Assembly: GCA_016703335.1 (NCBI GenBank)
Contig: JADJCG010000002.1
Location: 124,001 to 188,000 of the forward strand
DNA length: 64,000 nt
Direction: 5' to 3'
Origin: Caulobacteraceae bacterium
Lineage (GTDB): Bacteria; Pseudomonadota; Alphaproteobacteria; Caulobacterales; Aquidulcibacteraceae
Positions within the stretch are counted from its first letter, which is position 1. Each line of letters starts with the position of its first letter. The notes beneath the pieces were generated by a model, which searched no databases, was not told where the DNA came from, and saw nothing but the letters and a program-made list of their open reading frames with translations. Below are positions 38,717-47,348 of the stretch, piece by piece. The position numbers and the translations under genes are program-made.

Positions 38717-39445
38717 ATGCGGGCCCTCAATCCTAAAACTTGGTTCAAGCTGGCGCGGCAAGAGATCGTGCCGATCGCGATTTTCCTAGGCATCGCGTTG
38801 CCGATCTTCGCGTTTGTCGAGATTGCCGAAGAAGTTGGCGAGGGGGAGACGCGGTGGTTTGACGAGAGCATTTTGCTCGCGTTGCGCACCGCTGATCCAG
38901 CTGACCCTATCGGGCCGCGTTGGGTTGAATCATCTGTGATGGACATCACGGCGTTGGGCGGCTTCGCCGTCTTGGCGCTGGTGACGCTGATGGCCGTGTT
39001 CTACTTGCTAGTGAACAAGAAGTGGGGCTCGGCGCTGACGCTGCTGGTCGCCACCATTGGCGGCACGCTGATCAGTGAGGGACTAAAGGTCGGTTTCAAC
39101 CGGCCGCGGCCTGATCTTGTGGCGCACGTTGTTGAAACCACCAGCATGAGCTTTCCGAGCGGGCACGCCATGCTCTCGGCGGTGACGTACCTCACGCTCG
39201 GCGCGCTGATCGCGCGGACGCAAGAGAAGCGGCAGATGCGTGGCTATGTGCTTGGCGGCGCTATTCTGGTGACGCTGCTGATTGGTTTGACGCGAATATA
39301 TCTCGGCGTGCATTGGCCGACGGATGTGCTGGCGGGTTGGTGCCTTGGCGCTTCGTGGGCGCTGCTGTGCTGGGCGGTTGCGACGTGGTTGACCAATCAA
39401 GCTGGGATGACGAACGCGCGCCAGAGTTCTAGTCTGGCGGAATGA
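38717..39445 (+). CDS. PAP2-family phosphatase (membrane)
   Basis: 242 residues, about six helices. The three phosphatase motifs are KVGFNRPRP, FPSGHAMLSAVTYLTLG and TRIYLGVHWPTDVLAGW. Likely a lipid phosphatase (undecaprenyl pyrophosphate or phosphatidate). The ATG at 38717 is chosen over an upstream in-frame ATG because it starts at the first coding-like residue before the first helix. Overlaps the pirin gene start by 4 bases. Confidence 0.92.
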   Translation: MRALNPKTWFKLARQEIVPIAIFLGIALPIFAFVEIAEEVGEGETRWFDESILLALRTADPADPIGPRWVESSVMDITALGGFAVLALVTLMAVFYLLVNKKWGSALTLLVATIGGTLISEGLKVGFNRPRPDLVAHVVETTSMSFPSGHAMLSAVTYLTLGALIARTQEKRQMRGYVLGGAILVTLLIGLTRIYLGVHWPTDVLAGWCLGASWALLCWAVATWLTNQAGMTNARQSSSLAE

Positions 39446-40360
39446 GCATCCGTCCCGGCGATGAAACGCCTCCTGTTTGTGAAGACGAGCAACACGCCGT
39501 CATGATCACGCTTGAGCCGAAGGCCAAAAATCTTGGCGATAATTTCATGGTGCGGCGCGCGCTGCCGGCGATCGAGAAGCGCATGGTGGGGCCGTTCATT
39601 TTTTGGGATGAGTTCGGGCCGTCGCATTTTGAAGCCGGCAAGGGCCTGGATGTACGGCCACATCCACATATCAATCTCGCGACAGTCACGTATCTGTTCG
39701 AAGGCGAGATTTTTCACCGCGACACCTGGGCTCTGCCCAGGCGATTCAGCCGGGCGATGTGAACTGGATGAATGCCGGTCGCGGCATTGCACATTCAGAG
39801 CGTACGCGCGCGGAGCTGCGTGCGACGGGATCGCCTATCGCTGGCATTCAGTCTTGGGTGGCGCTACCGGAGGCGCATGAGGAGAGCGATGCGTTCTTCA
39901 AGCACCATGGCGTGAGCGAGCTGCCGGTGATTGAAGAAGGCGGCAAGATCGTGCGGGTGATTGCGGGATCGCTCTACGGCAAAGCGTCGCCGGTGCAGAC
40001 GTACTCGGAGATGTTCTACGCGGACGCGCAGCTTGATGCGGGCGCGGCGCTGCCGCTTGGCGTCGAACACGAAGAGCGCGGGCTCTATCTTACGGCGGTG
40101 AAATCGAAGTGGCGGGCGATCGCTTTGAGAAGGGGCGCATGCTCATTTTCCGGCCCGGCGATGCGGTGACGATCAGGGCGCTGACGCCAGCGCGTTTCTT
40201 GTTGCTCGGTGGCGCAAGTCTCGGCGCGCGCCACATCTGGTGGAATTTTGTCTCATCGCGCAAAGAGCGGATCGAGCAAGCGAAGGAAGATTGGAAAGCC
40301 GGACGCTTCGGCACGGTGCCGGGCGACGACAAAGAATTTATCCCGCTGCCGGATCACTGA
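39442..40360 (+). CDS. Pirin family protein, two frameshifts
   Basis: Cupin-fold pirin, often a quercetinase-like or regulatory metalloprotein. Piece one has WDEFGPSHFEAGKGLDVRPH and PHINLATVTYLFEGEIFHRD (metal-binding His region). Piece two, after 39723-39727 (one C restored gives HRDTLGSAQAIQPGDVNWM), has AGRGIAHSERT. Piece three, after 40092-40096 (one G restored gives LTGGEIEVAGDRFEKGRM), runs FRPGDAVTI to 40360. Both slips are in short homopolymers. Repaired length about 306 residues. Confidence 0.88.
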
Positions 40361-40788
40361 TGCGTCGGGCGCGCGCTCTTCTGTTGATGCTTGCGCTGTC
40401 GGCGTGCGCGACGAGTTCGCCGGCATCATCGCAATGGGCGAGGATTGAAGGCTGCTGGGTGGAAGGCTGGACTGATCACTGGCCCGCTTACATTCAATGG
40501 CGTCGCGATCCTGAACATCCTGGCGGCTATCTTGGCGATTGGCACAGGGAGGCCGCGCAAGGCGACGAAGATAGGGTGAGCTTCACTCTCAGACCTGTCG
40601 GCGATCAGATGCACCTTTGCGACAGCGCGCCGGTCGGTGCAGAGCGATGCATGACGGCAGTGTTCGGCCGAGCTGGCTGGCGCATGGACGGCGTTGCCGT
40701 TTTCGACGCCCAAGATACGTATCAAGAGTTCGGCTATGCCGGTGCGACGATGCCGTTCTTCTCGGGCGGCCGCCGCGACTGCGAATAG
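40360..40788 (+). CDS. Putative lipoprotein, unknown function
   Basis: 142 residues: MRRARALLLMLALSACATSS gives lipobox LSAC. The body includes IEGCWVEGWTDHWPAYIQWR, RVSFTLRPVGDQMHLCD and ends GGRRDCE. Starts in the pirin stop (TGATG), so it is co-translated. W-rich beta protein resembling other DUF-type lipid-anchored proteins of alphaproteobacteria, but no family named. Confidence 0.75.
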   Translation: MRRARALLLMLALSACATSSPASSQWARIEGCWVEGWTDHWPAYIQWRRDPEHPGGYLGDWHREAAQGDEDRVSFTLRPVGDQMHLCDSAPVGAERCMTAVFGRAGWRMDGVAVFDAQDTYQEFGYAGATMPFFSGGRRDCE

Positions 40789-40853
40789 TGCAATTTTCCG
40801 CTTGAGCCGTCCCCAAGGTCCGGGCTGCATAGTCTGGCCGTTCGAGGAAGGTG

Positions 40854-41639
40854 ATGAAACCTAACGTGTTCCAGGAGACCGCGGCGGCGGTGGCGAAGCG
40901 CTTTGGCGTGAGCGTCAAAGCGCTGCGCGTTTACGAGGACGCTGGGCTCTTGAAGCCGGCGCGGACGGTGGCTGGCTGGCGGATTTATCGTCAGCCGGAG
41001 ATCGAGCGGCTTTCGGCCATTCTGGCGCTGAAGCAAATCGGTCTGCCGCTGAAGCGTATCGGTGATTTGCTGCGTGGCAGCGGCGATCTTGCGGCGGCGC
41101 TGGCTCTGCAAGAGGCGGCGCTGGAAGATGCGCGCAGCGAAGCGGAGCAAGCGTTGGCGCTGGTGCGTCAGGCGCGTGCGAGGCTCAACGGCAAACAATC
41201 ACTCTCCCCGGACGAGTTAGGAAAGCTCGTCAGGAGTACGGCAATGTCTGAGATGAAGTGGTCACCCAAAATGGAGGCGTTGGCGCAAAAGCACTATACG
41301 CCGGAGCAATTGCAGGAAATACGCGCGCGCCCGTTCACGGCTGAAGATCAAGCGCGCGTCGGCGCGGCGTGGACGCAGGTGTTTGCGGATATCGATGCGC
41401 TCGGTCCGGATCTAGATCCCGCGAGCGACAAGGCGCTCGACATCGCGCGCCGCGCGAAAGCGCTGATCGATGAATTCACGCAAGGCGACCCATCCCTGAT
41501 GCAGGCGGCCGCGCGCATGAACAGCGAAGCGCTCGCGGATGCAGAATTGCGCCCCTCTATGCCCATGGGCGGCGCACATTTTGGCTTCATCACCCGTGCC
41601 ATCAACGAGCTGAAACTGCGCGACGCTGGCGCGATCTAG
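40854..41639 (+). CDS. MerR-family regulator with TipAS-like C-terminal domain
   Basis: 261 residues. The N-terminal MerR winged helix contains VAKRFGVSVKALRVYEDAGL and GWRIYRQPEIERLSAILALK, then a dimerisation helix (residues 75-125), and a C-terminal helical domain (KMEALAQKHYTPEQLQEIRA, GPDLDPASDKALDIARRAK) like the TipAS antibiotic-recognition domain. A GTG immediately precedes the ATG; ATG at 40854 chosen. Probably ligand-induced autoregulation. Confidence 0.88.
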   Translation: MKPNVFQETAAAVAKRFGVSVKALRVYEDAGLLKPARTVAGWRIYRQPEIERLSAILALKQIGLPLKRIGDLLRGSGDLAAALALQEAALEDARSEAEQALALVRQARARLNGKQSLSPDELGKLVRSTAMSEMKWSPKMEALAQKHYTPEQLQEIRARPFTAEDQARVGAAWTQVFADIDALGPDLDPASDKALDIARRAKALIDEFTQGDPSLMQAAARMNSEALADAELRPSMPMGGAHFGFITRAINELKLRDAGAI

Positions 41640-41836
41640 AGGCCGTTGTGAAGTGCCGGGCTTCTCGCACTGCAGGAGGCCCGCGCATGACGCGCACTTC
41701 ATTTACGCTCCCCGTTGCGCGTTTGTTGTTTCGGTGAAACAGTGGCCTCTGGTCTGGAAAGACCAGCATAAGCGAGAAGCGGCGCAGCCGCTGGCGCCGC
41801 CCCAACCCCACAGCGGGAAACAAGGGAGTGTGCGCC

Positions 41837-43616
41837 ATGCCTGAAAGCAAATCGGCTAACGTAGTGAGGGCTATTGCCGTCGTCGGTCCGACCGGAGCGG
41901 GCAAGACGGCGTTGATCCAAGCTCTGGCTTCAGCCGCTTCGGGTGGCGCGGGAATTTCCCCGGCCGCGGCAGGCCAATCTACCGAAACCAATTTCACCGC
42001 AATCGATTTTATGGGCGACCATTACGCCCTCATAGACGCGCCAGGCGCCGTCGATTTTCTTGCAGACGCAGATTTTGCATTGCCGGCCGTCGATCTTGCG
42101 ATCGTTGTGGCCGATCCTGATCCGGAAAAAGCTGTTCTGGTTCAGCCGTTCCTCAAGGCGCTCGAAGACCTGCAAATTCCGCGCGCGATTTTCATCAACA
42201 AGATTGATACCGCCCGCGGTCGCATTCGCGATCTGTTGGAAGCGCTGCAGCCGGTGTCGAACACGACGCTCGTTGGCCGGCAGATCCCAATCTGGGAAGA
42301 TGAGAAGGTCACGGGGTTTGTCGATCTGGCGCTTGAGCGCGCGTATCATTACGAGCAGGGCAAGGCCTCGAAGATCATCGAGATTCCTAAGAGCGTCGCC
42401 GAGCGCGAAACCGAAGCGCGCTTTCACATGCTCGAACAGCTCGCCGACTATGACGACGCGTTGATGGAAACGCTTTTGTCGGACGTGACGCCCGACCGCG
42501 ACACGGTGTTCGCGGATCTGGTGAAGGAAACGCGCGATGGGCTACGATCAGATCACCTTGAGCGATGGTTCATCGCAGCGGCCGGGCGCGCTGTTCTCCG
42601 TGAACGGTTCGCAAACGAAGAAGGTCTCGCGTGTGCCTGAGGGCGACATCGCGGCGCTGGGCAAGCTCGATCCGGTTGCGGCGGGTGATCTGCTTGGCGC
42701 CAATGGCGCGCAAAAGATCAAGATCAATTTCAAAAAGCGGTTTCCCGTCTATCAGCTCGCCATTGCGACGAAGGATCGGAAGGATGACGTGCGTCTCTCC
42801 GGCGCGCTGCAGAAGTTGGTGGAAGAGGACGCCGGACTTAACGTGGTGCACGATCAGTCGACGCACGAGATCCTATTGCAAGGGCAGGGCGAACCGCATC
42901 TGCGCAGCGTGCTCGACCGGCTGAAGGGCAGGTTCAACGTTGAGGTGTCTACCGCGCCGCCCTCGACGCCGTACAAGGAGAGCCTGCGCAAGAATGCCGA
43001 AGTGCGCGGCCGGCACAAAAAGCAAACCGGCGGACACGGCCAGTTTGGCGATTGCGTCATTCAAGTAAAGCCGTTGCCGCGCGGCGAAGGCTTTCAGTTC
43101 GTCGACAAGATCACTGGCGGCGCGATTCCGCGGCAATGGATTCCTGCCGTTGAGGCCGGTGTTAAGGACGCGATGGGCAAAGGCGCGATTGGTTTTCCGG
43201 TTGTCGATGTCTCGGTCACGCTGATTGATGGCTCGTTTCATTCGGTGGACTCAAGCGAGCACTCGTTCCAGCAAGCCGGGCGCCTCGGCATGGTCGAGGC
43301 GATGCAGCAATGCGGATCGATCTTGCTCGAGCCGATCGAGAAGCTCTCGATCTACACGCCGAGTTCTGGGACGCCAAAGATCAACTCGGCGGTTTCGTCG
43401 CACAACGGCCAAATCCTTGGTTTCGAACCGCGTGAAGGCTGGCCGGGGTGGGATCGCGTGGATGTTTATCTGCCGCATAGCGAGCGGCAGAACTTCATCA
43501 TCGAGCTGCGTTCATTGACGCAAGGGTTGGCGACGTTCGAAGCTGAGTTTGATCACATGGTCGAAGTCAGCGGGCGCCGGGCCGATGATGTGGCCAAGGC
43601 GCAGAGCCTGGGTTAG
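41837..43616 (+). CDS. Elongation factor G-like GTPase, internal block missing and frame changed
   Basis: EF-G-like protein of unknown role. P-loop GPTGAGKTALIQALA, switch FMGDHYALIDAPGAVDFLAD, NKID box FINKIDTARGR. C-terminal domains IV/V: RKNAEVRGRHKKQTGGHGQF, DVSVTLIDGSFHSVDSSEHS. The 5' frame reads sensibly to DLVKETRDG (about 42540); the 3' frame resumes around RPGALFSVNGSQTKKVSRVP. The end of the G-domain and most of domain II (about 80 residues in homologues) are absent, and the frame shifts at the junction. Total about 595 residues instead of about 680. Confidence 0.85.
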
Positions 43617-43831
43617 CGGCGGTCCCCTCGGCCGCCGGCGTGAAGGAACGCGCCGATGGCGCCGAGCGAATCCGCAAACGCCATAACCGCGCCGCCGTGA
43701 AGCGTGGCGCCTGCGGTGCAAAGCTCCGGGCGCACAAGGAGCGTGCCGACGACGCACTCGGCCGAAGCCTCGATGATTTCCACGCCAAGGGTTTTGGCGA
43801 ACGGGATGAGTTCGATGGGGAAGGTGCTCAT
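43613..43831 (-). pseudogene. PaaI-type hotdog thioesterase, C-terminal half missing
   Basis: 72 residues with a normal start (MSTFPIELIPFAKTLGVEII) and the active-site region LCTAGATLHGGAVMAFADSLGA split across HGG and AFADS, but the protein ends at HAGGRGDRR where homologues continue for about 60 residues. The truncation point coincides with the 3' end of the EF-G-like gene, whose stop overlaps this one. Suggests a deletion between the two convergent genes. Start overlaps the EamA transporter stop (43828-43831). Confidence 0.75.
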
Positions 43832-44718
43832 GCAGAGGTTTCCTTCGGCTTCAGCGAGAGGCGACGCTCATCGTATGCGGCCCACAGGCAGGCCGCGATG
43901 ATCAAAGCCGCGCCCATGTAAATCTCTGGGCGTGGCACTTCGTGAAAAAGGAAGAACCCGATCAAGCTCGCATAGATGAGTTCGGTGTAGTGGATTGGCG
44001 CCAGCTGCTGAGCCTCGGCGCGCGCGTAGGCCTGCGCCATCAAATACATGAAGACAGCAGCCAGAGCTCCGAGCTGTAGGAAGAACCACCAGCCGTCGAG
44101 GTTCGGCGGCGTTGCAAAGGCGATGGTCGGCGCGAAGAGGATGATGCCAGGCACGACGCTAGTCATCAGGCTGACGATCACGGGTCCATCCTTCTGCGCG
44201 CGCTCGCGCAACAGCACCATCGCCACCGAGAAGAAAGTAGCCGCGAGCAGGGCGGCGAGGACGCCGACATCGTGCATTGGCGATTCTGCTTCGCTCGGAG
44301 CACCCTGCATGGCGACGATGACGCCAACAAATCCAACGACGGCGCAGATGACGCTCGAGACGCGAATGCGCTCCTTCAAAAGGAGGAATGCCACAAACGG
44401 CGCGAGCAGCGGATAGATGAACGACAGCGTCACCGCCTCTGCCAAGGGAAGAACCTTCAGCGACCAAAAGAAGGTGACGGCGCAGATGGCGATGACGAAG
44501 CCACGCAGCCCGTGTGCGCGCCACATCTCCTTGGTGATGACGGGATGTCCGGCCCTCCACCAGATCAGCAGCGAGAACAGCGCGCCAAAAAGGTAGCGAC
44601 CGAAGCTTACGAGCAGAACGTGATTGGTCTGCAAGAGGTGCTTGATCGTCGCGTCCATGCAGGCGCCGGCGATGATCGCCAGCGTGAGCACAATCACCGG
44701 CGGCAGGCGGCCAAACAT
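43828..44718 (-). CDS. EamA/DMT-family transporter
   Basis: 296 residues, ten predicted helices in two EamA repeats (for example GRLPPVIVLTLAIIAGACMD, SFIYPLLAPFVAFLLLKERI, ELIYASLIGFFLFHEVPRPE). Inner-membrane metabolite exporter of the RhaT/RarD type; substrate unknown. Frame intact. Begins right after the terminator at 44722-44755 and is followed by the truncated thioesterase with a 4-base overlap. Confidence 0.92.
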   Translation of the reverse strand: MFGRLPPVIVLTLAIIAGACMDATIKHLLQTNHVLLVSFGRYLFGALFSLLIWWRAGHPVITKEMWRAHGLRGFVIAICAVTFFWSLKVLPLAEAVTLSFIYPLLAPFVAFLLLKERIRVSSVICAVVGFVGVIVAMQGAPSEAESPMHDVGVLAALLAATFFSVAMVLLRERAQKDGPVIVSLMTSVVPGIILFAPTIAFATPPNLDGWWFFLQLGALAAVFMYLMAQAYARAEAQQLAPIHYTELIYASLIGFFLFHEVPRPEIYMGAALIIAACLWAAYDERRLSLKPKETSA

Positions 44719-44721
44719 GAA

Positions 44722-44755
44722 AACTCCCCGCGCGCCTTTTGGCCCGCGGGGAGTT
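44722..44755 (-). terminator. Rho-independent terminator
   Basis: Perfect 11-bp arms AACTCCCCGCG and CGCGGGGAGTT around a 12-base loop, followed by TTTT on the minus strand. Located between the small lipoprotein gene 44778-45017 and the EamA gene start at 44718, so it separates the two. Confidence 0.8.
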
Positions 44756-44777
44756 CAATCGCAACGCGATTTCGTCG

Positions 44778-45017
44778 TTACGGCGTTGTCGTGGCCGGCG
44801 TTGTCGTGGTTTCGCCGGCTGGCATGCCGTTGGTTTGTTCGTCAAGCGCTTCGCCAGCTTCTTCCCCCGGGCCCTGGCCCATGTCGGTCGTGCCGGTCGT
44901 GGCTTGTTCGGCTGCGTTGTCGGCGTTCTCGCCGGCCTCTTCGTTCGGGCCTTGGCTACACGCCACAACACCCAGCATGCTCAGGGCAGCGGCTGCGCCC
45001 AGCAGTGACTTCATCAT
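44778..45017 (-). CDS. Small acidic lipoprotein (family copy 2)
   Basis: 79 residues: MMKSLLGAAAALSMLGVVAC lipobox, then QGPNEEAGENADNAAEQATT and a Thr/Pro tail. AGGAGAAAC precedes the first ATG. Shares the EEAGENAD...A.EEATQG pattern with copy 3 at 45182-45442. Terminated at 44722-44755. Function unknown. Confidence 0.75.
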   Translation of the reverse strand: MMKSLLGAAAALSMLGVVACSQGPNEEAGENADNAAEQATTGTTDMGQGPGEEAGEALDEQTNGMPAGETTTTPATTTP

Positions 45018-45181
45018 CTTGTTTCTCCTGAGTCCCATTTGTTGGGCGGCATCACCGCCGGAGTGCTCAACGTTCCGTGAAGAGCACGGTTCCGAAAAAG
45101 GTGCGGCGCCAGTGATAACGTCACGTGGCGCTGCGTTTTCCGATGCCCACTCAGTCCAGTGCGCGCGCATCGGTTGTTCGA

Positions 45182-45442
45182 TTACGGACGGGTGTTTGAA
45201 TTGCCGTCGGTGGCGTCGTTGACCGCGTCGCCCGCGTCACCGCTACGCTCTGCGCCAGTCGCTTGGTCGACGCTTTCGCCAGCTTGTTCGAGCGGGCCGT
45301 CGCCGAGGTTTTCGTGGCCTTGCGTTGCTTCCTCGATCGCGGAATCTGCATTTTCACCGGCTTTTTCGGCACTGCCTTGACCGCAGGCGGCCAAGCTCAG
45401 CATGGCTGCCGCGGCGGCCGCGGTGGCGATGATCTTGAGCAT
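45182..45442 (-). CDS. Small acidic lipoprotein (family copy 3)
   Basis: 86 residues: MLKIIATAAAAAAMLSLAAC lipobox, then GQGSAEKAGENADSAIEEAT and a body ending DGNSNTRP. The AGENADxAxEEAT motif is shared with copy 2, 165 bases downstream, which suggests tandem duplication. GGGAGA lies 10 bases before the ATG. Function unknown; probably outer-membrane anchored. Confidence 0.75.
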   Translation of the reverse strand: MLKIIATAAAAAAMLSLAACGQGSAEKAGENADSAIEEATQGHENLGDGPLEQAGESVDQATGAERSGDAGDAVNDATDGNSNTRP

Positions 45443-45574
45443 GAAATGGTCTCCCTGAAGCCCGCCCGATGAGCGGGTCGGCACAGCGGAAACACTTAAG
45501 TGCATGACTGGTTCCAGGGTCGGAACGCTGGCGTTGCGAGGGCTCGGCGCTATAAGCGGGCCAACGAGGGAACA

Positions 45575-46714
45575 ATGTCGGCCCAACTCACAGAAGACCA
45601 AGAACTTATTGTCCAAACCGCGCGTAGCTTTGCGCAGGAAAAACTTCGTCCCAATGCCGCGCGCTGGGAAGAAGAGGGCCTGAGCCGCGAGACGCTGCAG
45701 GAGCTGGCGAGCCTTGGCTTCGGCGGTATTTATGTGCGCGAGGAGCATGGCGGCTCTGGCCTGTCACGCTTGGACGCGGCGTTGATCTTCGAAGAGCTGT
45801 CACGCGGCTGCATTTCCACGGCTGCGTTTCTTTCGATCCACAACATGTGTTCGTGGATGATCGACTCGTTTGGCAATGATGAGCAGCGCGCCGCATGGCT
45901 GCCGAAGCTGACGACGATGGAGAAGATTGCGTCTTACTGTCTGACCGAACCGGGCTCGGGTTCTGACGCTGGCGCGCTTCGCACGACTGCAAAGCCTGAT
46001 GGCAATTCGCAATACGTGATCAACGGCGCCAAGGCGTTCATTTCAGGCGCTGGTTTCTCGGATCTCTACGTCTTGATGTGCCGCACCGGTGAAGACGGTC
46101 CGAAAGGTGTTTCGACCGTGTTGGTGCCGGATGGGTCGAAGGGGCTCTCGTTCGGCAAGAATGAAGAGAAGATGGGCTGGCGTGCACAACCTACGGCGAT
46201 CGTGAACTTCGAAGATTGCCGCGTGCCGGTTGAGAACCGCGTGGGTCCGGAAGGCGAAGGCTTCAAGTACGCGATGAAGGGTCTAGACGGTGGGCGGCTC
46301 AACATCGCTGCGTGCGCTCTCGGCGGCGCTCAGGACGCGCTTGATCGCGCGCTCGGGTACGTGAAAGAGCGCAAGCAATTCGGCAAGCGGCTCGCAGATT
46401 TTCAGAACACGCAATTCGTGCTCGCCGATATGGAAACCGAGCTAGCGGCTTGCCGCGCGCTGTTGCACACGGCGGCGCGCAAGCTTGACGCCAAGGCGCC
46501 GGATGCAACCAAGTATTGCGCGATGGCCAAGCGCTTCGTAACGGACGCGGCGTTCAAGGTTGCCGACCAAGCTTTGCAGCTGCATGGCGGCTACGGATAT
46601 CTCGCGGATTATGAGGTCGAACGTATCGTTCGCGACCTCCGCGTGCATCGCATCCTCGAAGGCACCAACGAGATCATGCGCGTCATCGTTTCGCGCGAGA
46701 TGCTGAAGGAATGA
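45575..46714 (+). CDS. Acyl-CoA dehydrogenase
   Basis: 379 residues, FAD-dependent alpha,beta-dehydrogenation of acyl-CoA. Motifs: YCLTEPGSGSDAGALRTTA, GAKAFISGAGFSDLYVLM, and catalytic Glu in LEGTNEIMRVI, preceded by LHGGYGYLADYEVERIVRD. The sequence resembles short/branched-chain (isobutyryl-CoA type) enzymes. ATG at 45575. The next gene overlaps by 4 bases. Frame intact. Confidence 0.95.
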   Translation: MSAQLTEDQELIVQTARSFAQEKLRPNAARWEEEGLSRETLQELASLGFGGIYVREEHGGSGLSRLDAALIFEELSRGCISTAAFLSIHNMCSWMIDSFGNDEQRAAWLPKLTTMEKIASYCLTEPGSGSDAGALRTTAKPDGNSQYVINGAKAFISGAGFSDLYVLMCRTGEDGPKGVSTVLVPDGSKGLSFGKNEEKMGWRAQPTAIVNFEDCRVPVENRVGPEGEGFKYAMKGLDGGRLNIAACALGGAQDALDRALGYVKERKQFGKRLADFQNTQFVLADMETELAACRALLHTAARKLDAKAPDATKYCAMAKRFVTDAAFKVADQALQLHGGYGYLADYEVERIVRDLRVHRILEGTNEIMRVIVSREMLKE

Positions 46715-46962
46715 ACACGGACTTCCGCTCGATCCGCAAAATCCTCTGGGAGGACTGGGATCCAATCGGCTGCGGCGTCCCCAAGGATGAGTATGACGAT
46801 TACGTCGGCCCGGTCTCGCGTTTATTGGTAGAAAATAAGCCGGCGTTGGACGTGGCGAACTATCTTCGCGCGACGGCGGCGGAAACTATTGCGTGCCCGG
46901 TTAGCGAAGAGAAGATCGCAGCCGCGGTTGGGAAGTTGATGGCCCTGAGGAGAGAGCAATGA
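46711..46962 (+). CDS. Small hypothetical protein, 83 residues
   Basis: MNTDFRSIRKILWEDWDPIG, then DEYDDYVGPVSRLLVENKPA and a C-terminal helix with EEKIAAAVGKLMALRREQ. Soluble and acidic. The motif LW.DWDPIG resembles small proteins found beside metabolic genes in several proteobacteria. Starts in the acyl-CoA dehydrogenase stop (ATGA) and ends in the next start, so it belongs to a four-gene operon. Confidence 0.75.
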   Translation: MNTDFRSIRKILWEDWDPIGCGVPKDEYDDYVGPVSRLLVENKPALDVANYLRATAAETIACPVSEEKIAAAVGKLMALRREQ

Positions 46963-47348
46963 TCATTCGTGCAATGGGCCTAGGCTTTTTGCTTTGGCTT
47001 GTCGTCGCCGCCGCGTTTCGCTTTGGCGGTCAGTATTTTTTCCTGCCGGATGAATCGCTGCGCATGGTGACGTTCCTCTCCGCACCGGTGATCGGCGCGA
47101 TCCTCTCATTCATCTGCCTCAAGCTCTTGGGCGAAGCCTCGGGCGACGAGGGCGAAGCGGCAATCGGTCTGGCGTTGCCAGTGCTGATGCTCAACGGCTT
47201 CCTCACGCACGAGTACGCTAACGCGTTCCCAAATCTGGACGAGACTCTCGACGCCACGTTCGGCGCCTGGTCGTTGCTGTTCGGCGCGTCGATCCTGTTC
47301 ATGGGCCTGTGGACGACGAAGCTTGCGCCACAGGACGAGCGCATATGA
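46959..47348 (+). CDS. Membrane protein, DUF5367-like
   Basis: 129 residues, four helices: MGLGFLLWLVVAAAFRFGGQ, TFLSAPVIGAILSFICLKLL, ALPVLMLNGFLTHEYANAFP and WSLLFGASILFMGLWTTKLA. The FGGQYFF and NGFLTHEYANAFPNL stretches are like DUF5367 proteins; moderately confident. Translationally coupled on both sides (4-base overlaps). Confidence 0.7.
   Translation: MIIRAMGLGFLLWLVVAAAFRFGGQYFFLPDESLRMVTFLSAPVIGAILSFICLKLLGEASGDEGEAAIGLALPVLMLNGFLTHEYANAFPNLDETLDATFGAWSLLFGASILFMGLWTTKLAPQDERI

Noticed and set aside
41730..41800. Small RNA or riboswitch before the EF-G-like gene (TGGTCTGGAAAGACCA hairpin)
   Set aside because: Only one 6-bp stem with a short loop is seen, without a conserved core or terminator.
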